From assembly GCF_003614435.1 (NCBI RefSeq), contig NZ_CP025546.1, positions 4,588,001-4,652,000 of the forward strand: a DNA stretch of 64,000 nucleotides, read 5' to 3'. Positions 7,672 to 17,087 of this stretch are shown here, one piece after another (the stretch's first letter is position 1; each line of letters starts with the position of its first letter). The translations under genes were made by a program, and so were the position numbers. Below the pieces are notes generated by a model. It saw only the letters and a list, made by a program, of their open reading frames with translations, made no database searches and was not told the origin of the DNA. Origin of the DNA: Mycobacterium paragordonae. GTDB lineage: Bacteria; Actinomycetota; Actinomycetes; Mycobacteriales; Mycobacteriaceae.

Positions 7672-9735
7672 ATGGCCCTGCACCCCGATGCCGCTGATAC
7701 AGCTAATGACGAGGTGGTCCCATTGGTCGAGGAGTCGCCAACGATCTCCGCGTCCACTGAACTTCAAACGGTCGACCCTTCGATGCCCGTCGAGATCGAA
7801 TCGATCGCGCCGTACCCGTCCAGTTCGTCGTCGCGCAACCCGTTTCCGCCGATCGCCGACTACGCCTTCCTGTCGGACTGGGAGACGACCTGCCTGATCT
7901 CGCCGGCCGGTTCGGTGGAGTGGCTATGTGTGCCGCGGCCGGACTCCCCCAGCGTGTTCGGCGCGATCCTGGACCGCAGCGCCGGCCATTTCCGGCTCGG
8001 CCCCTACGGCGTCTCGGTGCCGTCGGCGCGGCGCTACCTACCCGGCAGCCTGATCATGGAGACCACCTGGCAGACCCATACCGGCTGGTTGATCGTGCGC
8101 GACGCACTGGTGATGGGTCCGTGGCACGACATCGACCGGCGTTCCCGGACGCATCGCCGCACCCCGATGGACTGGGATGCCGAACATATCTTGCTCCGCA
8201 CAGTGCGCTGCGTCAGCGGCACCGTCGAGCTGATGATGAGTTGCGAACCGGCGTTCGACTACCACCGCTTGGGCGCCACCTGGGAATACTCGTCCAACGC
8301 GTACGGCGAGGCCATCGCCCGGGCCAGCAAGCAGCCCGACGCGCACCCGACGCTGCGGCTGACGACTAACCTGCGGATCGGGTTGGAGGGCCGCGAGGCG
8401 CGCGCCCGTACCCGGATGAAAGAGGGCGACGACGTGTTCGTCGCGCTGAGCTGGACCAAGCATCCGCCGCCGCAAACCTATCAAGAGGCCGCCGACAAGA
8501 TGTGGCAGACCACCGAGTGCTGGCGGCAGTGGATCAACATCGGCAACTTCCCGGACCACCCGTGGCGGGCCTACCTGCAGCGCAGCGCCCTGACGCTGAA
8601 GGGGTTGACGTACTCGCCCACCGGTGCGCTGCTGGCGGCCAGCACCACCTCGCTGCCCGAGACGCCGCACGGGGAACGCAACTGGGACTACCGCTACTCC
8701 TGGATCCGGGACTCGACGTTCGCCTTGTGGGGCCTCTACACGCTGGGCCTGGACCGCGAGGCCGACGACTTCTTCGCGTTCATCGCCGATGTGTCCGGCG
8801 CCAACAGCAACGAACGTCACCCGCTGCAGGTGATGTACGGGGTCGGCGGCGAGCGCAGCCTGGTCGAAGAAGAACTCAACCACCTCTCCGGCTACGACCA
8901 CGCACGCCCGGTCCGCATCGGCAACGGGGCCTACGACCAGGTGCAACACGACATCTGGGGTTCGGTGCTCGACTCGTTCTACCTGCACGCCAAGTCTCGC
9001 GAGCAGGTCCCCGAGACGCTGTGGCCGGTGCTGAAAAAGCAGGTGGACGAAGCGATCAAGCACTGGCGGGAGCCCGACCGCGGGATTTGGGAGGTGCGCG
9101 GCGAGCCACAGCACTTCACGTCGTCGAAGGTGATGTGCTGGGTGGCGCTGGACCGCGGTGCGAAGCTGGCCGATAAGCAGGGTGAGCTGAGTTATGCCCA
9201 GCAGTGGCGGGAGATCGCCGACGAGATCAAAGCCGATATCCTCGAGCACGGCGTGGACTCCCGGGGTGTGTTCACCCAGCGCTACGGCAGCGACGCGCTC
9301 GACGCATCACTGCTGCTGGTGGTGCTGACCCGGTTCCTTCCGCCCGACGATCCGCGGGTGCGCGCGACCGTGCTGGCGATCGCCGACGAACTGACCGAGG
9401 AAGGCCTGGTGCTGCGGTACCGGGTGCACGAGACCGACGACGGCCTGTCCGGCGAGGAAGGCACGTTCACCATCTGCTCGTTCTGGCTGGTGTCGGCGCT
9501 GGTCGAGATCGGTGAGGTGGCTCGCGCCAAGCGGCTGTGCGAGCGACTGCTCGCCTATGCCAGCCCGTTGCACCTGTACGCCGAGGAGATTGAGCCGCGC
9601 ACCGGCCGGCACCTGGGCAACTTCCCGCAGGCGTTCACCCACCTGGCGCTGATCAACGCGGTGGTCCACGTGATCAGGGCGGAAGAGGAGGCCGACGGTT
9701 CGGGAACGTTCCAGCCGGCCAACGCGCCCGTGTGA
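7672..9735 (+). CDS. GH15-family glycoside hydrolase, trehalase type (Rv2402 orthologue)
   Basis: Predicted to hydrolyse trehalose to glucose in the cytoplasm; mycobacterial members of this GH15 subgroup have been shown to be trehalases, though the family fold is glucoamylase-like. From ATG 7672 it has 687 residues: an N-terminal beta-sandwich entered at PIADYAFLSDWE (residues about 60-300) and a C-terminal (alpha/alpha)6 barrel that opens with the family signature GERNWDYRYSWIRDSTF and carries the late motif EEGTFTICSFWL. The N-terminal 50 residues are low complexity, so the true start could be the later MPVEIESI. Its stop overlaps the next gene as GTGA. Confidence 0.85.
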   Translation: MALHPDAADTANDEVVPLVEESPTISASTELQTVDPSMPVEIESIAPYPSSSSSRNPFPPIADYAFLSDWETTCLISPAGSVEWLCVPRPDSPSVFGAILDRSAGHFRLGPYGVSVPSARRYLPGSLIMETTWQTHTGWLIVRDALVMGPWHDIDRRSRTHRRTPMDWDAEHILLRTVRCVSGTVELMMSCEPAFDYHRLGATWEYSSNAYGEAIARASKQPDAHPTLRLTTNLRIGLEGREARARTRMKEGDDVFVALSWTKHPPPQTYQEAADKMWQTTECWRQWINIGNFPDHPWRAYLQRSALTLKGLTYSPTGALLAASTTSLPETPHGERNWDYRYSWIRDSTFALWGLYTLGLDREADDFFAFIADVSGANSNERHPLQVMYGVGGERSLVEEELNHLSGYDHARPVRIGNGAYDQVQHDIWGSVLDSFYLHAKSREQVPETLWPVLKKQVDEAIKHWREPDRGIWEVRGEPQHFTSSKVMCWVALDRGAKLADKQGELSYAQQWREIADEIKADILEHGVDSRGVFTQRYGSDALDASLLLVVLTRFLPPDDPRVRATVLAIADELTEEGLVLRYRVHETDDGLSGEEGTFTICSFWLVSALVEIGEVARAKRLCERLLAYASPLHLYAEEIEPRTGRHLGNFPQAFTHLALINAVVHVIRAEEEADGSGTFQPANAPV

Positions 9736-10184
9736 GATCCCGTCACGTCGCCGTGCTGGTGGCGGTCGCCGTGCTGATCGCCGCCGCGGTGGCGTTAGTG
9801 CTGTTCGCCGCCAGCGGGAGCCGGCGTGCACTGGCTGGTGCTCCGGGGCTCGACTTGACTTACCCCGCCGGAAAACTCATCGAGGACAACACATCCGACG
9901 CGATCTTCGGAGCGAGCGCCTATCGGGTGCGCGGTTACGCAACCGACGCTGAAACAGCCGACATCATCGGGTATTTCGACGCTGAACTGGCGGGGCTCGG
10001 TTACCGAACTGTTCCTGCCACTTCCGATCCCGTGACGCGGTTTCAGAATCATCCGCCGCTGCGGCAGTATCAGAACGACCAGTTCAATTATCGGCTGTAT
10101 CTGCTGGACATCCCATACAAGTTGAGCCGCAACGTCATCATCACCGGATACCGGCATGCGCTGTTCACCGAACTCACGAACTGA
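9732..10184 (+). CDS. N-terminally membrane-anchored conserved hypothetical protein
   Basis: A 150-residue protein with an uncleaved-looking signal anchor (HVAVLVAVAVLIAAAVALVLF, about 5-26) and an exported alpha/beta-looking domain (about 40-150) that begins near LDLTYPAGKLIEDN. It has no cysteine lipobox, so it is not a lipoprotein like lppR, the gene M. tuberculosis has in this place on the other strand. The GTG start overlaps the trehalase stop (GTGA), so the two are probably cotranscribed. I do not recognise the domain. Confidence 0.7.
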   Translation: MRSRHVAVLVAVAVLIAAAVALVLFAASGSRRALAGAPGLDLTYPAGKLIEDNTSDAIFGASAYRVRGYATDAETADIIGYFDAELAGLGYRTVPATSDPVTRFQNHPPLRQYQNDQFNYRLYLLDIPYKLSRNVIITGYRHALFTELTN

Positions 10185-10199
10185 GCGCGAAAACCGTTG

Positions 10200-12113
10200 C
10201 TATTTCTTGCCCTTGTCCCCGGGGGCTTCGCTGGACAGGGCGGCCACGAACGCTTCCTGCGGCACGTCGACCCGGCCGATGGTCTTCATCCGCTTCTTGC
10301 CCTCCTTCTGCTTTTCCAGCAGTTTGCGCTTACGGGTGATGTCACCGCCGTAGCACTTGGACAACACGTCCTTACGGATGGCCCTAATGTTCTCGCGCGC
10401 AATGATTTTCGAGCCGATCGCGGCCTGGACCGGCACTTCGAACTGCTGACGCGGGATCAGCTCCTTGAGCTTGGTGGTCATCTTGTTGCCGTAGGCGAAG
10501 GCCGAATCCTTATGCACGATGGCGGAGAACGCGTCGACCGCCTCGCCCTGCAGCAAGATGTCGACCTTGACCAGTTGCGCTTCCTGCTCGCCGGCCTCCT
10601 CGTAATCCAGGCTGGCGTAGCCGCGGGTGCGCGACTTCAGCGAGTCGAAGAAGTCAAAGATGATCTCTCCCAACGGCATGGTGTAGCGCAACTCCACCCG
10701 CTCGGGCGACAGATAGTCCATGCCGCCGAGCTCGCCGCGGCGGGACTGGCTCAATTCCATGATGGTGCCGATGAATTCGCTGGGCGCGATAATGGTGGTC
10801 TTCACCACGGGTTCGTAGACGGTGCGGACCTTGCCCTCCGGCCAGTCGGACGGGTTGGTCACGATTATCTCGGTGTTGTCCTCTTTCTCCACCCGGTAAA
10901 CGACGTTGGGCGAGGTCGAGATCAGGTCCAGGTCGAATTCGCGCTCGAGGCGTTCCCGGGTGATCTCCATGTGCAACAGGCCTAGGAATCCGCAGCGGAA
11001 CCCGAAGCCCAGTGCCACCGAGGTTTCCGGCTCGTAGGTCAGGGCCGCGTCGTTGAGTTGCAGCTTGTCCAGGGCGTCGCGCAGGTTCGGATAGTCGCTG
11101 CCGTCAACGGGATAGAGGCCGGAGTAGACCATGGGTTTGGGTTCGCGGTAGCCGGTCAGCGCTTCGGTGGCGCCGTGGCGGGCAGTCGTTACCGTGTCAC
11201 CCACTTTGGACTGCCGGACGTCCTTGACACCGGTGATCAGATAACCCACCTCGCCGACGCCGAGGCCGGCCGACGCCTTCGGTTCGGGCGAGACGATGCC
11301 GACCTCGAGCAGTTCGTGGGTGGCGCCGGTGGACATCATGGCGATGCGTTCGCGCGGGGTGATCTTGCCGTCGACCACGCGGACGTAGGTGACCACGCCG
11401 CGGTAAATGTCGTAGACGGAGTCGAAGATCATGGCGCGGGTGGGGGCGTCGGCATCGCCCTGCGGCGGCGGCACCTCGCGCACCACGTGGTCGAGCAGGT
11501 CGGCGACGCCCTCGCCGGTCTTGCCGGACACGCGCAGTACGTCGCCGGGTTCGCACCCGATGATGTGCGCGATCTCGCCCGCGTACCGATCCGGGTCGGC
11601 GGCCGGCAGGTCGATCTTGTTGAGCACCGGAATGATGTGCAGGTCGCGGTCCAGCGCCAGATACAGGTTGGCCAGTGTCTGCGCCTCGATGCCCTGAGCG
11701 GCGTCGACCAGCAGGACGGCTCCCTCGCAGGCTTCCAGCGCGCGGGAGACCTCGTAGGTGAAGTCGACGTGGCCGGGCGTGTCGATGAGATGCAGCACGT
11801 ACTCGGTTTCATCTAACTTCCAGGGCAGCCGCACGTTCTGCGCCTTGATGGTGATGCCGCGCTCGCGCTCGATGTCCATCCGGTCCAGGTACTGGGCGCG
11901 CATCGAGCGCTCGTCGACCACCCCGGTCAGCTGCAGCATCCGGTCGGCCAGCGTCGACTTGCCGTGGTCGATGTGAGCGATGATGCAGAAGTTGCGAATC
12001 TGCGCCGGCGGGGTGAAGGTCTTGTCAGCGAAACTGCTGATGGGAAATCTCCTGGTCGAGCGGTCAACGAGTATGCCCAGCGTATCGGTGCGCGGCAGCC
12101 GGGACACAATCAC
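10200..12113 (-). CDS. lepA: elongation factor 4 (LepA), ribosome back-translocase GTPase
   Basis: Translational GTPase that binds the ribosome. Visible motifs: G1 AHIDHGKST, switch/G2 in [14 protein letters not shown]3 DTPGH, G4 NKID, then domains II, III, V and the LepA-specific C-terminal domain ending in a Lys-rich tail (APGDKGKK). Length is about the family norm. The start is not settled: GTG 12113 (637 residues) was taken here; GTG 12107, GTG 12137 and a start at 12164 are in frame, but the latter two overlap the divergent gene at 12131. Well-conserved sequence begins only at SSFADKTF, next to an ATC codon at 12041 that is preceded by AGGAG. Confidence 0.95.
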   Translation of the reverse strand: MIVSRLPRTDTLGILVDRSTRRFPISSFADKTFTPPAQIRNFCIIAHIDHGKSTLADRMLQLTGVVDERSMRAQYLDRMDIERERGITIKAQNVRLPWKLDETEYVLHLIDTPGHVDFTYEVSRALEACEGAVLLVDAAQGIEAQTLANLYLALDRDLHIIPVLNKIDLPAADPDRYAGEIAHIIGCEPGDVLRVSGKTGEGVADLLDHVVREVPPPQGDADAPTRAMIFDSVYDIYRGVVTYVRVVDGKITPRERIAMMSTGATHELLEVGIVSPEPKASAGLGVGEVGYLITGVKDVRQSKVGDTVTTARHGATEALTGYREPKPMVYSGLYPVDGSDYPNLRDALDKLQLNDAALTYEPETSVALGFGFRCGFLGLLHMEITRERLEREFDLDLISTSPNVVYRVEKEDNTEIIVTNPSDWPEGKVRTVYEPVVKTTIIAPSEFIGTIMELSQSRRGELGGMDYLSPERVELRYTMPLGEIIFDFFDSLKSRTRGYASLDYEEAGEQEAQLVKVDILLQGEAVDAFSAIVHKDSAFAYGNKMTTKLKELIPRQQFEVPVQAAIGSKIIARENIRAIRKDVLSKCYGGDITRKRKLLEKQKEGKKRMKTIGRVDVPQEAFVAALSSEAPGDKGKK

Positions 12114-12130
12114 GCGGTTATGCTGCGAGC

Positions 12131-12742
12131 ATGGCACCGGGTAAGAAGTCGTCCGGCAAGTCACAGTGGAGGACGTTCCAGCGGTTCGCGGAGAACTTGG
12201 TCAACGAGGCTCCGAGGGTGGTCCAGCGGCTGCAGAACACGCAGGAGACGCTGAAGACCATCCAGCAGGCGGTGAAGGTCACCGCGAACATCATGGCGAT
12301 GGGTCTGCCGGCGCCGCCGACGGAGATCACCGCCGGCCGGCCGGTGACCAAGACGAGCTTCCCGACTGCGCAGCGGGCCCGCAAAGTGATGTATTCACCC
12401 GACCTCGACGGTCGGGCCGATCCCGGCGAGATCGTCTGGACCTGGGTGGTCTACGAGGACGATCCGACCCGCGGCAAAGACCGGCCGGTGCTGGTGGTGG
12501 GCCGCGACCGCAGTGTCCTGCTGGGCCTCATGCTGTCCAGCCAGGAACGCCACTCCGACGATCGGGACTGGGTTGCCATCGGCTCGGGAGACTGGGACTA
12601 CGAGGGCCGGCCGAGCTGGGTGCGCCTGGACCGGGTGCTCGACGTGCCCGAGGAGGGTATCCGCCGCGAGGGCGCGATTCTGGAACGCGAAACCTTCGAG
12701 GTGGTCGCTGCCCGGCTGCGTACCGAGTATTCCTGGCGCTGA
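12131..12742 (+). CDS. PemK/MazF-fold family protein (Rv2405 orthologue)
   Basis: A 203-residue protein. The N-terminal 85 residues are basic and helical ([20 protein letters not shown]) and the C-terminal half (about 90-203) carries a PemK/MazF-like fold, recognisable from [25 protein letters not shown] and [13 protein letters not shown]. In classical MazF toxins the PGxI/V strand and the RP(V/A)LV strand surround the RNase site. No antitoxin gene sits beside it, and the extra helical N-terminus is not typical of MazF, so either the N-terminus acts in cis or this is not a toxin. It is divergent from lepA, whose start region it crowds. Confidence 0.7.
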   Translation: MAPGKKSSGKSQWRTFQRFAENLVNEAPRVVQRLQNTQETLKTIQQAVKVTANIMAMGLPAPPTEITAGRPVTKTSFPTAQRARKVMYSPDLDGRADPGEIVWTWVVYEDDPTRGKDRPVLVVGRDRSVLLGLMLSSQERHSDDRDWVAIGSGDWDYEGRPSWVRLDRVLDVPEEGIRREGAILERETFEVVAARLRTEYSWR

Positions 12743-12770
12743 GTCGTCTGCTGTCCCGCTGCCCGGCCCC

Positions 12771-12798
12771 TGTCGCCGACCGTGAAACCACGGCGACA
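12771..12798. terminator. candidate bidirectional terminator hairpin
   Basis: TGTCGCCG and CGGCGACA are perfect 8-bp inverted arms around a 12-nt loop; an alternative fold pairs CCGTG with CACGG. It lies between the convergent ends of the MazF-fold gene (12742) and the CBS gene (12862). There is no long U-tract, which is normal for mycobacteria. Confidence 0.45.
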
Positions 12799-12861
12799 TT
12801 TCGCGCGCGATTTCTCGCCGTCAGTTCACGTTCGGCGCAAGAGGTTTGGTCGCAGGCGAAT

Positions 12862-13290
12862 TCAGCCCTGGGTGATGTAGGACTGCAGCTGCTGCTGCTC
12901 CGCCTCGAGTTCACCCATGCGCGTCTTGACCACGTCGCCGATGCTGACGATGCCGATCAGCTTGCGGCCGTCGAGCACCGGCACGTGACGCACCCGGTTC
13001 TCTGTCATCAGCACGCTGATGCTGTCCACCGTGTCGCCCTTGGTGCAGGTGGCCACGGCACTGGTCATGATCTTGGACACCGGGCGCGACAGCACGCTGG
13101 GACCGTGCACATGCAACTGGCGCACGACATCGCGCTCCGACACGATGCCGACCACGCCCTCGTCACCCATAACCACCATGGCGCCGATGTTCTGTTCGGC
13201 CAGACCGGCAAGCAGTTCCCGGACCGTCGCATCTGGGTTGATCGTCGTCACCGCCGCACCCTTGTTCCGCAAGACGTCCGCGATCCGCAT
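12862..13290 (-). CDS. CBS-domain protein (Rv2406c orthologue)
   Basis: A 142-residue cytoplasmic protein made almost wholly of a CBS pair: CBS1 about residues 8-62 (ATVRELLAGLAEQNIGAMVV ... GIVSERDVVR) and CBS2 about 75-128 (DTVDSISVLMTENRVRHVPV ... GIVSIGDVV), then a Glu/Gln-rich helix. Such stand-alone pairs bind adenosyl nucleotides and sense energy state. The ATG at 13290 gives the expected domain start; the open frame reaching 13890 is a shadow of the opposite gene. In M. tuberculosis the region from here to Rv2407 has the same order. Confidence 0.85.
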   Translation of the reverse strand: MRIADVLRNKGAAVTTINPDATVRELLAGLAEQNIGAMVVMGDEGVVGIVSERDVVRQLHVHGPSVLSRPVSKIMTSAVATCTKGDTVDSISVLMTENRVRHVPVLDGRKLIGIVSIGDVVKTRMGELEAEQQQLQSYITQG

Positions 13291-13431
13291 CAATGCCTCC
13301 CGTCGGTGGTGATCTGATTCACACAGGCTACGACTAACTCGCCCGGCGGGAAAGGACACGCCTGAACACGTCTGCACCCGAATCGGTCGATTGCGGTGAA
13401 CAACACCGGGTCGGCTTGCAAGGATGGGGCC

Positions 13432-14274
13432 ATGATCGAGGTGACCCTGCTCGGAACCGGAAGCCCCATCCCCGATCCCAACCGCGCCGGACCGGCCACC
13501 CTGGTGCGTGCGGGTGGCCAGGTGTTCCTGGTGGATTGCGGCCGTGGGGTGTTGCAGCGTGCGGCGGCGGTGGGCGTGGGCGCCGCCGGCCTCTCGGCGC
13601 TGCTGCTCACCCACCTGCACAGCGACCACATCGCCGAACTCGGGGACGTACTGATCACCAGTTGGGTGACCAACTTCGCGCCGGATCCCCCGCCGTTGCA
13701 AATCATCGGGCCGCCGGGCACCGCCGAGGTGGTAGAGGCGACGCTCAAGGCGTTCGGCCACGACATCGGCTACCGCATCGCCCACCATGCCGACCTGAAC
13801 GCACCGCCACCGATCGAGGTCCATGAGCACACCGACGGGCTGGTGTGGGACCGCGACGGCGTGACGATCCGGGTGGCGCCGACCGATCACCGCCCGGTCG
13901 CGCCCACCATCGGATTCCGGATCGAGTTCGACGGCGCGTCGGTGGTGCTGGCCGGCGACACGGTGCCATGCCCCACCCTGGACGAATTAGCTTCTGGCGC
14001 AGATGCTTTGGTGCACACCGTGATCCGCAAGGACATCCTGACCCAGGTTCCGCAGCAGCGGGTCAAGGATGTCTGCGACTACCACTCGTCGGTGCAGGAG
14101 GCCGCGGCCACCGCCGCTCGCGCGGGCGTGGACACCCTGATCATGACGCACTACGTGCCCGCCATCGCGCCGGGCCAGGAGGAGCAGTGGCGGTCGCTGG
14201 CGTCTACTGAATTCGGCGGACGCGTGGAGGTGGGTGACGACCTGCACCGGGTCGAGGTCTCGGCGCGGCAATAG
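13432..14274 (+). CDS. metallo-beta-lactamase-fold hydrolase, RNase Z/arylsulfatase-like (Rv2407 orthologue)
   Basis: A 280-residue metal-dependent hydrolase. It begins directly with the first beta-strand and the glycine loop [11 protein letters not shown], and has the zinc motif THLHSDH (His61, His63, Asp65, His66), further metal ligands in VLAGDTVPC and a final histidine in LIMTHYVP. The layout is closest to ribonuclease Z-type MBL proteins, but the RNase Z exosite arm is not obvious, so tRNA 3' processing is only one option. ATG 13432 was chosen because the fold starts there; 13396 would add a non-conserved 12-residue tail. Confidence 0.8.
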   Translation: MIEVTLLGTGSPIPDPNRAGPATLVRAGGQVFLVDCGRGVLQRAAAVGVGAAGLSALLLTHLHSDHIAELGDVLITSWVTNFAPDPPPLQIIGPPGTAEVVEATLKAFGHDIGYRIAHHADLNAPPPIEVHEHTDGLVWDRDGVTIRVAPTDHRPVAPTIGFRIEFDGASVVLAGDTVPCPTLDELASGADALVHTVIRKDILTQVPQQRVKDVCDYHSSVQEAAATAARAGVDTLIMTHYVPAIAPGQEEQWRSLASTEFGGRVEVGDDLHRVEVSARQ

Positions 14275-14394
14275 CGGCCTTCCACTGACATCGTCACTGA
14301 CGGCGCCACCAAAGCTTTATGCAGCTGTAAAGGGCTGTTTCCGTGCTGACATCGCGGTACTATCCGCTCCTGCCGATTCGTCGAAAGGTGCCGC

Positions 14395-15792
14395 ATGTCG
14401 TGGTTCGCCGTGGGGCCGGAGGCAGTCTCGGCTGCCGCGAACAGCCTCGCAGGGGTCGGCTCCACGATCAGTGAGGCCAACATCGCCGCGGCTCTGCAAA
14501 CGGCCGGAGTGCCGGCGTCCGCGGCCGACCAGGTCTCGGCGGCGGTAGCGGCGTTCTGGGGATCGCACGCGCAGGGCTACCAGAACATCAGCGCCCAGAT
14601 GTCGGCGTTTCACGAGCAGTTCGTCCAGGCGCTGTCCAGCAGCGGCGCCGCCTACGCCAACGCGGAGGCGGCGGCCGCGTCGCCGCTGCAGGATCTGCTC
14701 GGTGTGATCAATGCGCCCACGCAGCAGCTGCTCGGACGGCCGCTGATCGGTGACGGCGCCGCCGGCGTCACCAACGCCGCAGGTGTCGGGACGGCGGGCG
14801 GCGCCGGCGGACTTCTCTACGGCAACGGCGGCGCCGGGGGCACCAGCACGGCGGCCGGGGTTGGCGGAGGTGCAGGCGGGGCGGCCGGCCTGATCGGCAA
14901 CGGCGGCGCGGGCGGCGCCGGGGGCCTCGGTGCGGCCGGTGGCGCCGGTGGTAACGCGTGGCTACTCGGCGGGGGCGGCGCCGGTGGGACCGGCGGCGTC
15001 GCCGGGGCAACGGTTCTGGGCGGAATCGGCGGAAACGGCGGCACGGGCGGCCTGTTCTACGGCAACGGCGGCGCCGGTGGCGCCGGTGGCGTCGGCAGCT
15101 TGAGCGCCGCAGGGGGCGTCGGCGGGCTGGGCGGCGACGCGCAGGTGTTCGGCAACGGCGGCGTGGGTGGGGCCGGCGGTTCGGGCGCGGCCGCCGGCGG
15201 GCTGGGCGGTAATGGCGGCAGCGGCGGCGCGCTGTTCGGCAACGGCGGTCTCGGCGGAGGCGGCGGAGCCGGCAACTTCGGCGGTGACGGGGGCGAGGGT
15301 GGCGCCTCCGGGTACGCGTTCGGCAACGGCGGCGCGGGAGGCCACGGCGGCAACGGCAGCACGGCATTCGGCGGCACCGGCGGAGCAGGCGGTCGCTCGG
15401 CGGTAATCTTCGGCTGGGCCGGCAACGGCGGCGACGGCGGCGCAGGCGTCACCGGTGGGGGTACCGGCGGCACCGGCGCCGGGGCCGGATTGTTCGGCTT
15501 CGCCGGCAATGGCGGCAATGGCGGATCGGGCGGCGGAATCGGCGGCGGCTTCGGCGGCCAGGGCGGCGAAGGTGCGTTCATTATCGGCAGCGGCGGCAAT
15601 GGCGGCGCCGGCGGCGTCGGAATCGCAGGCAGCGCGGGCGGCGGACCGGGCGGCGCCGGCGGGGATGCCCGCTTCATCGGCAACGGCGGGAACGGCGGTC
15701 CGGGCGGCACCGCTGTGGCCGGTGGCACCAATGGTGCAGGTGGGGCCGGTGGTGCACCTGGCATCCTCGGTAGCCCCGGCCAACACGGCTGA
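14395..15792 (+). CDS. PE_PGRS family protein
   Basis: A 465-residue protein: PE domain (1 to about 100), the type VII secretion motif YANAE (Tyr87, Glu91), a linker with [11 protein letters not shown], then about 340 residues of Gly-Gly-X repeats (GNGGAGG, GGAGGTGG) typical of the PGRS domain. PE_PGRS proteins go out through ESX-5 to the cell envelope or surface. The N-terminus MSWF replaces the usual MSFV. No PPE partner is nearby. The downstream PE gene at 15911 is a close paralogue of its PE domain. Long GGX stretches are prone to length change. Confidence 0.93.
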   Translation: MSWFAVGPEAVSAAANSLAGVGSTISEANIAAALQTAGVPASAADQVSAAVAAFWGSHAQGYQNISAQMSAFHEQFVQALSSSGAAYANAEAAAASPLQDLLGVINAPTQQLLGRPLIGDGAAGVTNAAGVGTAGGAGGLLYGNGGAGGTSTAAGVGGGAGGAAGLIGNGGAGGAGGLGAAGGAGGNAWLLGGGGAGGTGGVAGATVLGGIGGNGGTGGLFYGNGGAGGAGGVGSLSAAGGVGGLGGDAQVFGNGGVGGAGGSGAAAGGLGGNGGSGGALFGNGGLGGGGGAGNFGGDGGEGGASGYAFGNGGAGGHGGNGSTAFGGTGGAGGRSAVIFGWAGNGGDGGAGVTGGGTGGTGAGAGLFGFAGNGGNGGSGGGIGGGFGGQGGEGAFIIGSGGNGGAGGVGIAGSAGGGPGGAGGDARFIGNGGNGGPGGTAVAGGTNGAGGAGGAPGILGSPGQHG

Positions 15793-15910
15793 ACACGCAT
15801 TCGAATACAAAATTTGTGCAGCGGTAAGCTCTCGGAGCGCGTAATAATAGTTAGCGAGGCGAACCGGCGGACTTCCGTCGTCGCCCGTTACCGAACTCGA
15901 GGTTTGCCGG

Positions 15911-16240
15911 ATGTCGTGGTTTGTCGCAGGCCCAGCGGCGATGGCCGCCGCGGCGAGCGACCTCGCCCGCATCGGCGCCGTCATCGGCGACTCCAACACG
16001 GCGACGGCGCAACAGACCGCAGGAGTTCCCGCCTCTGCCGCCGATCAGGTCTCCGCGGCCATCGCGTCGTTCTGGAACGCGCACGCTCAGGGCTACCAGG
16101 ACATCAGCGCTCAGATGTCGAACTTCCACGACCAGTTCGTCCAGGCATTGAACGCCGGGGGCGCCGCCTACAGCAACGCGGAAGCCGCCGCAGCCTCGTC
16201 GCTGCAAGGCGTCCGGGACCTGCTGGGCCCGTCGGCCTGA
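15911..16240 (+). CDS. PE family protein, PE domain only (PE24-like)
   Basis: A 109-residue protein made of the PE domain alone, with the helical hairpin and YSNAE secretion motif (Tyr87, Glu91) and nothing beyond a short LLGPSA tail. It is strikingly similar to the PE domain at 14395-14700: both begin MSWF, both have [16 protein letters not shown] and FW-(x)2-HAQGYQ. The two upstream regions also share TGCAGC(T/G)GTAA. This looks like a tandem duplication in which only one copy carries a PGRS tail. M. tuberculosis has the single PE24 here. Confidence 0.9.
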   Translation: MSWFVAGPAAMAAAASDLARIGAVIGDSNTATAQQTAGVPASAADQVSAAIASFWNAHAQGYQDISAQMSNFHDQFVQALNAGGAAYSNAEAAAASSLQGVRDLLGPSA

Positions 16241-16247
16241 CGGAGCA

Positions 16248-17087
16248 CTAGGCCAACCGCGTGATCTCGACTTCCACGTCGAGGTCGGTCGCGCCCAGCC
16301 CGGAGTAGATCCCTTTCAGCGGCGACACGTCGGCGTAGTCGCGACCGACGCCCACGCTGATGTACTGCTCGGTGATCTCGGTGTCATTGGTCGGGTCGTA
16401 GTTCAACCAGCCACCCACCCACGCCTGGATCCAGGCGTGGCTGCGGCCCGCCACGGTCTTGCCGATCACGGCGTCGCGCTTGGGGTGCAGATACCCGGAC
16501 ACGTACCGTCCGGGAATTCCCATGCTGCGCAACAAAATCAGCGTCAGGTGGGCGAAATCCTGACACACGCCCTTGCCCTGCTCCAGCGCATCCAGGCCCG
16601 ACGAACGCACACCGGTGGTACCGGGCAGATAATCCAGTTCACTGCGCGCCCATTGGGAGGCGGCGATGACGGCCTCGCCCGGGTCGTGATTCTTGGTGAT
16701 CCGTTTGCCCACGGCGGCAACACGTTTGCTGGTCGGCGTGTAGTCGGTGGGCCGCAGCACCTCGTCGAAGCGGTCGATGACGGCCGCCGATTGCAGCTCC
16801 TCCCAACTCGTCTTCGTCGCCGGCGCCTCGGGCCGCTCGGTCTCCACCACCGAGGACGACGTCACCGTCAACTCGGTGTGCGGGGCGTGCAGGTCGAAGG
16901 CGGTGACGGCCGTCCCCCAATAGTCGATGTAGCGGTAGGACCGGGTGGCCGGGATGGTCTCCACCCGGTTGAGCACGACGTTCTGCCGGGTATTGGAACG
17001 CGGCGTGAGCCGCGCCTCGTTGTAGGACGCCGTCACCGGTGACCGGTACGCGTATCCGGTGGTGTGCACCACCCGCATCCGCCACAT
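16248..17087 (-). CDS. transglutaminase-like cysteine protease-fold protein (Rv2409c orthologue)
   Basis: A 279-residue cytoplasmic protein with an N-terminal beta-rich transglutaminase-associated domain (1 to about 90) and a transglutaminase core with the full triad: Cys175 in GKGVCQDFAH, His217 in GRSHAWIQ and Asp231 in NYDPTND. The core could act as a peptidase or amidase. It is last in a three-gene operon, overlapping the alpha-E gene by TGATG. Comparative genomics in the literature groups this enzyme with alpha-E and ATP-grasp proteins as a predicted peptide-tag synthesis and removal system; no substrate is known. Confidence 0.88.
   Translation of the reverse strand: MWRMRVVHTTGYAYRSPVTASYNEARLTPRSNTRQNVVLNRVETIPATRSYRYIDYWGTAVTAFDLHAPHTELTVTSSSVVETERPEAPATKTSWEELQSAAVIDRFDEVLRPTDYTPTSKRVAAVGKRITKNHDPGEAVIAASQWARSELDYLPGTTGVRSSGLDALEQGKGVCQDFAHLTLILLRSMGIPGRYVSGYLHPKRDAVIGKTVAGRSHAWIQAWVGGWLNYDPTNDTEITEQYISVGVGRDYADVSPLKGIYSGLGATDLDVEVEITRLA

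Noticed and set aside
14800..15790. Tandem repeats as CRISPR or satellite DNA
   Set aside because: The repetition is the coding GGX pattern of a PGRS domain in an open frame, with no spacer-repeat order.
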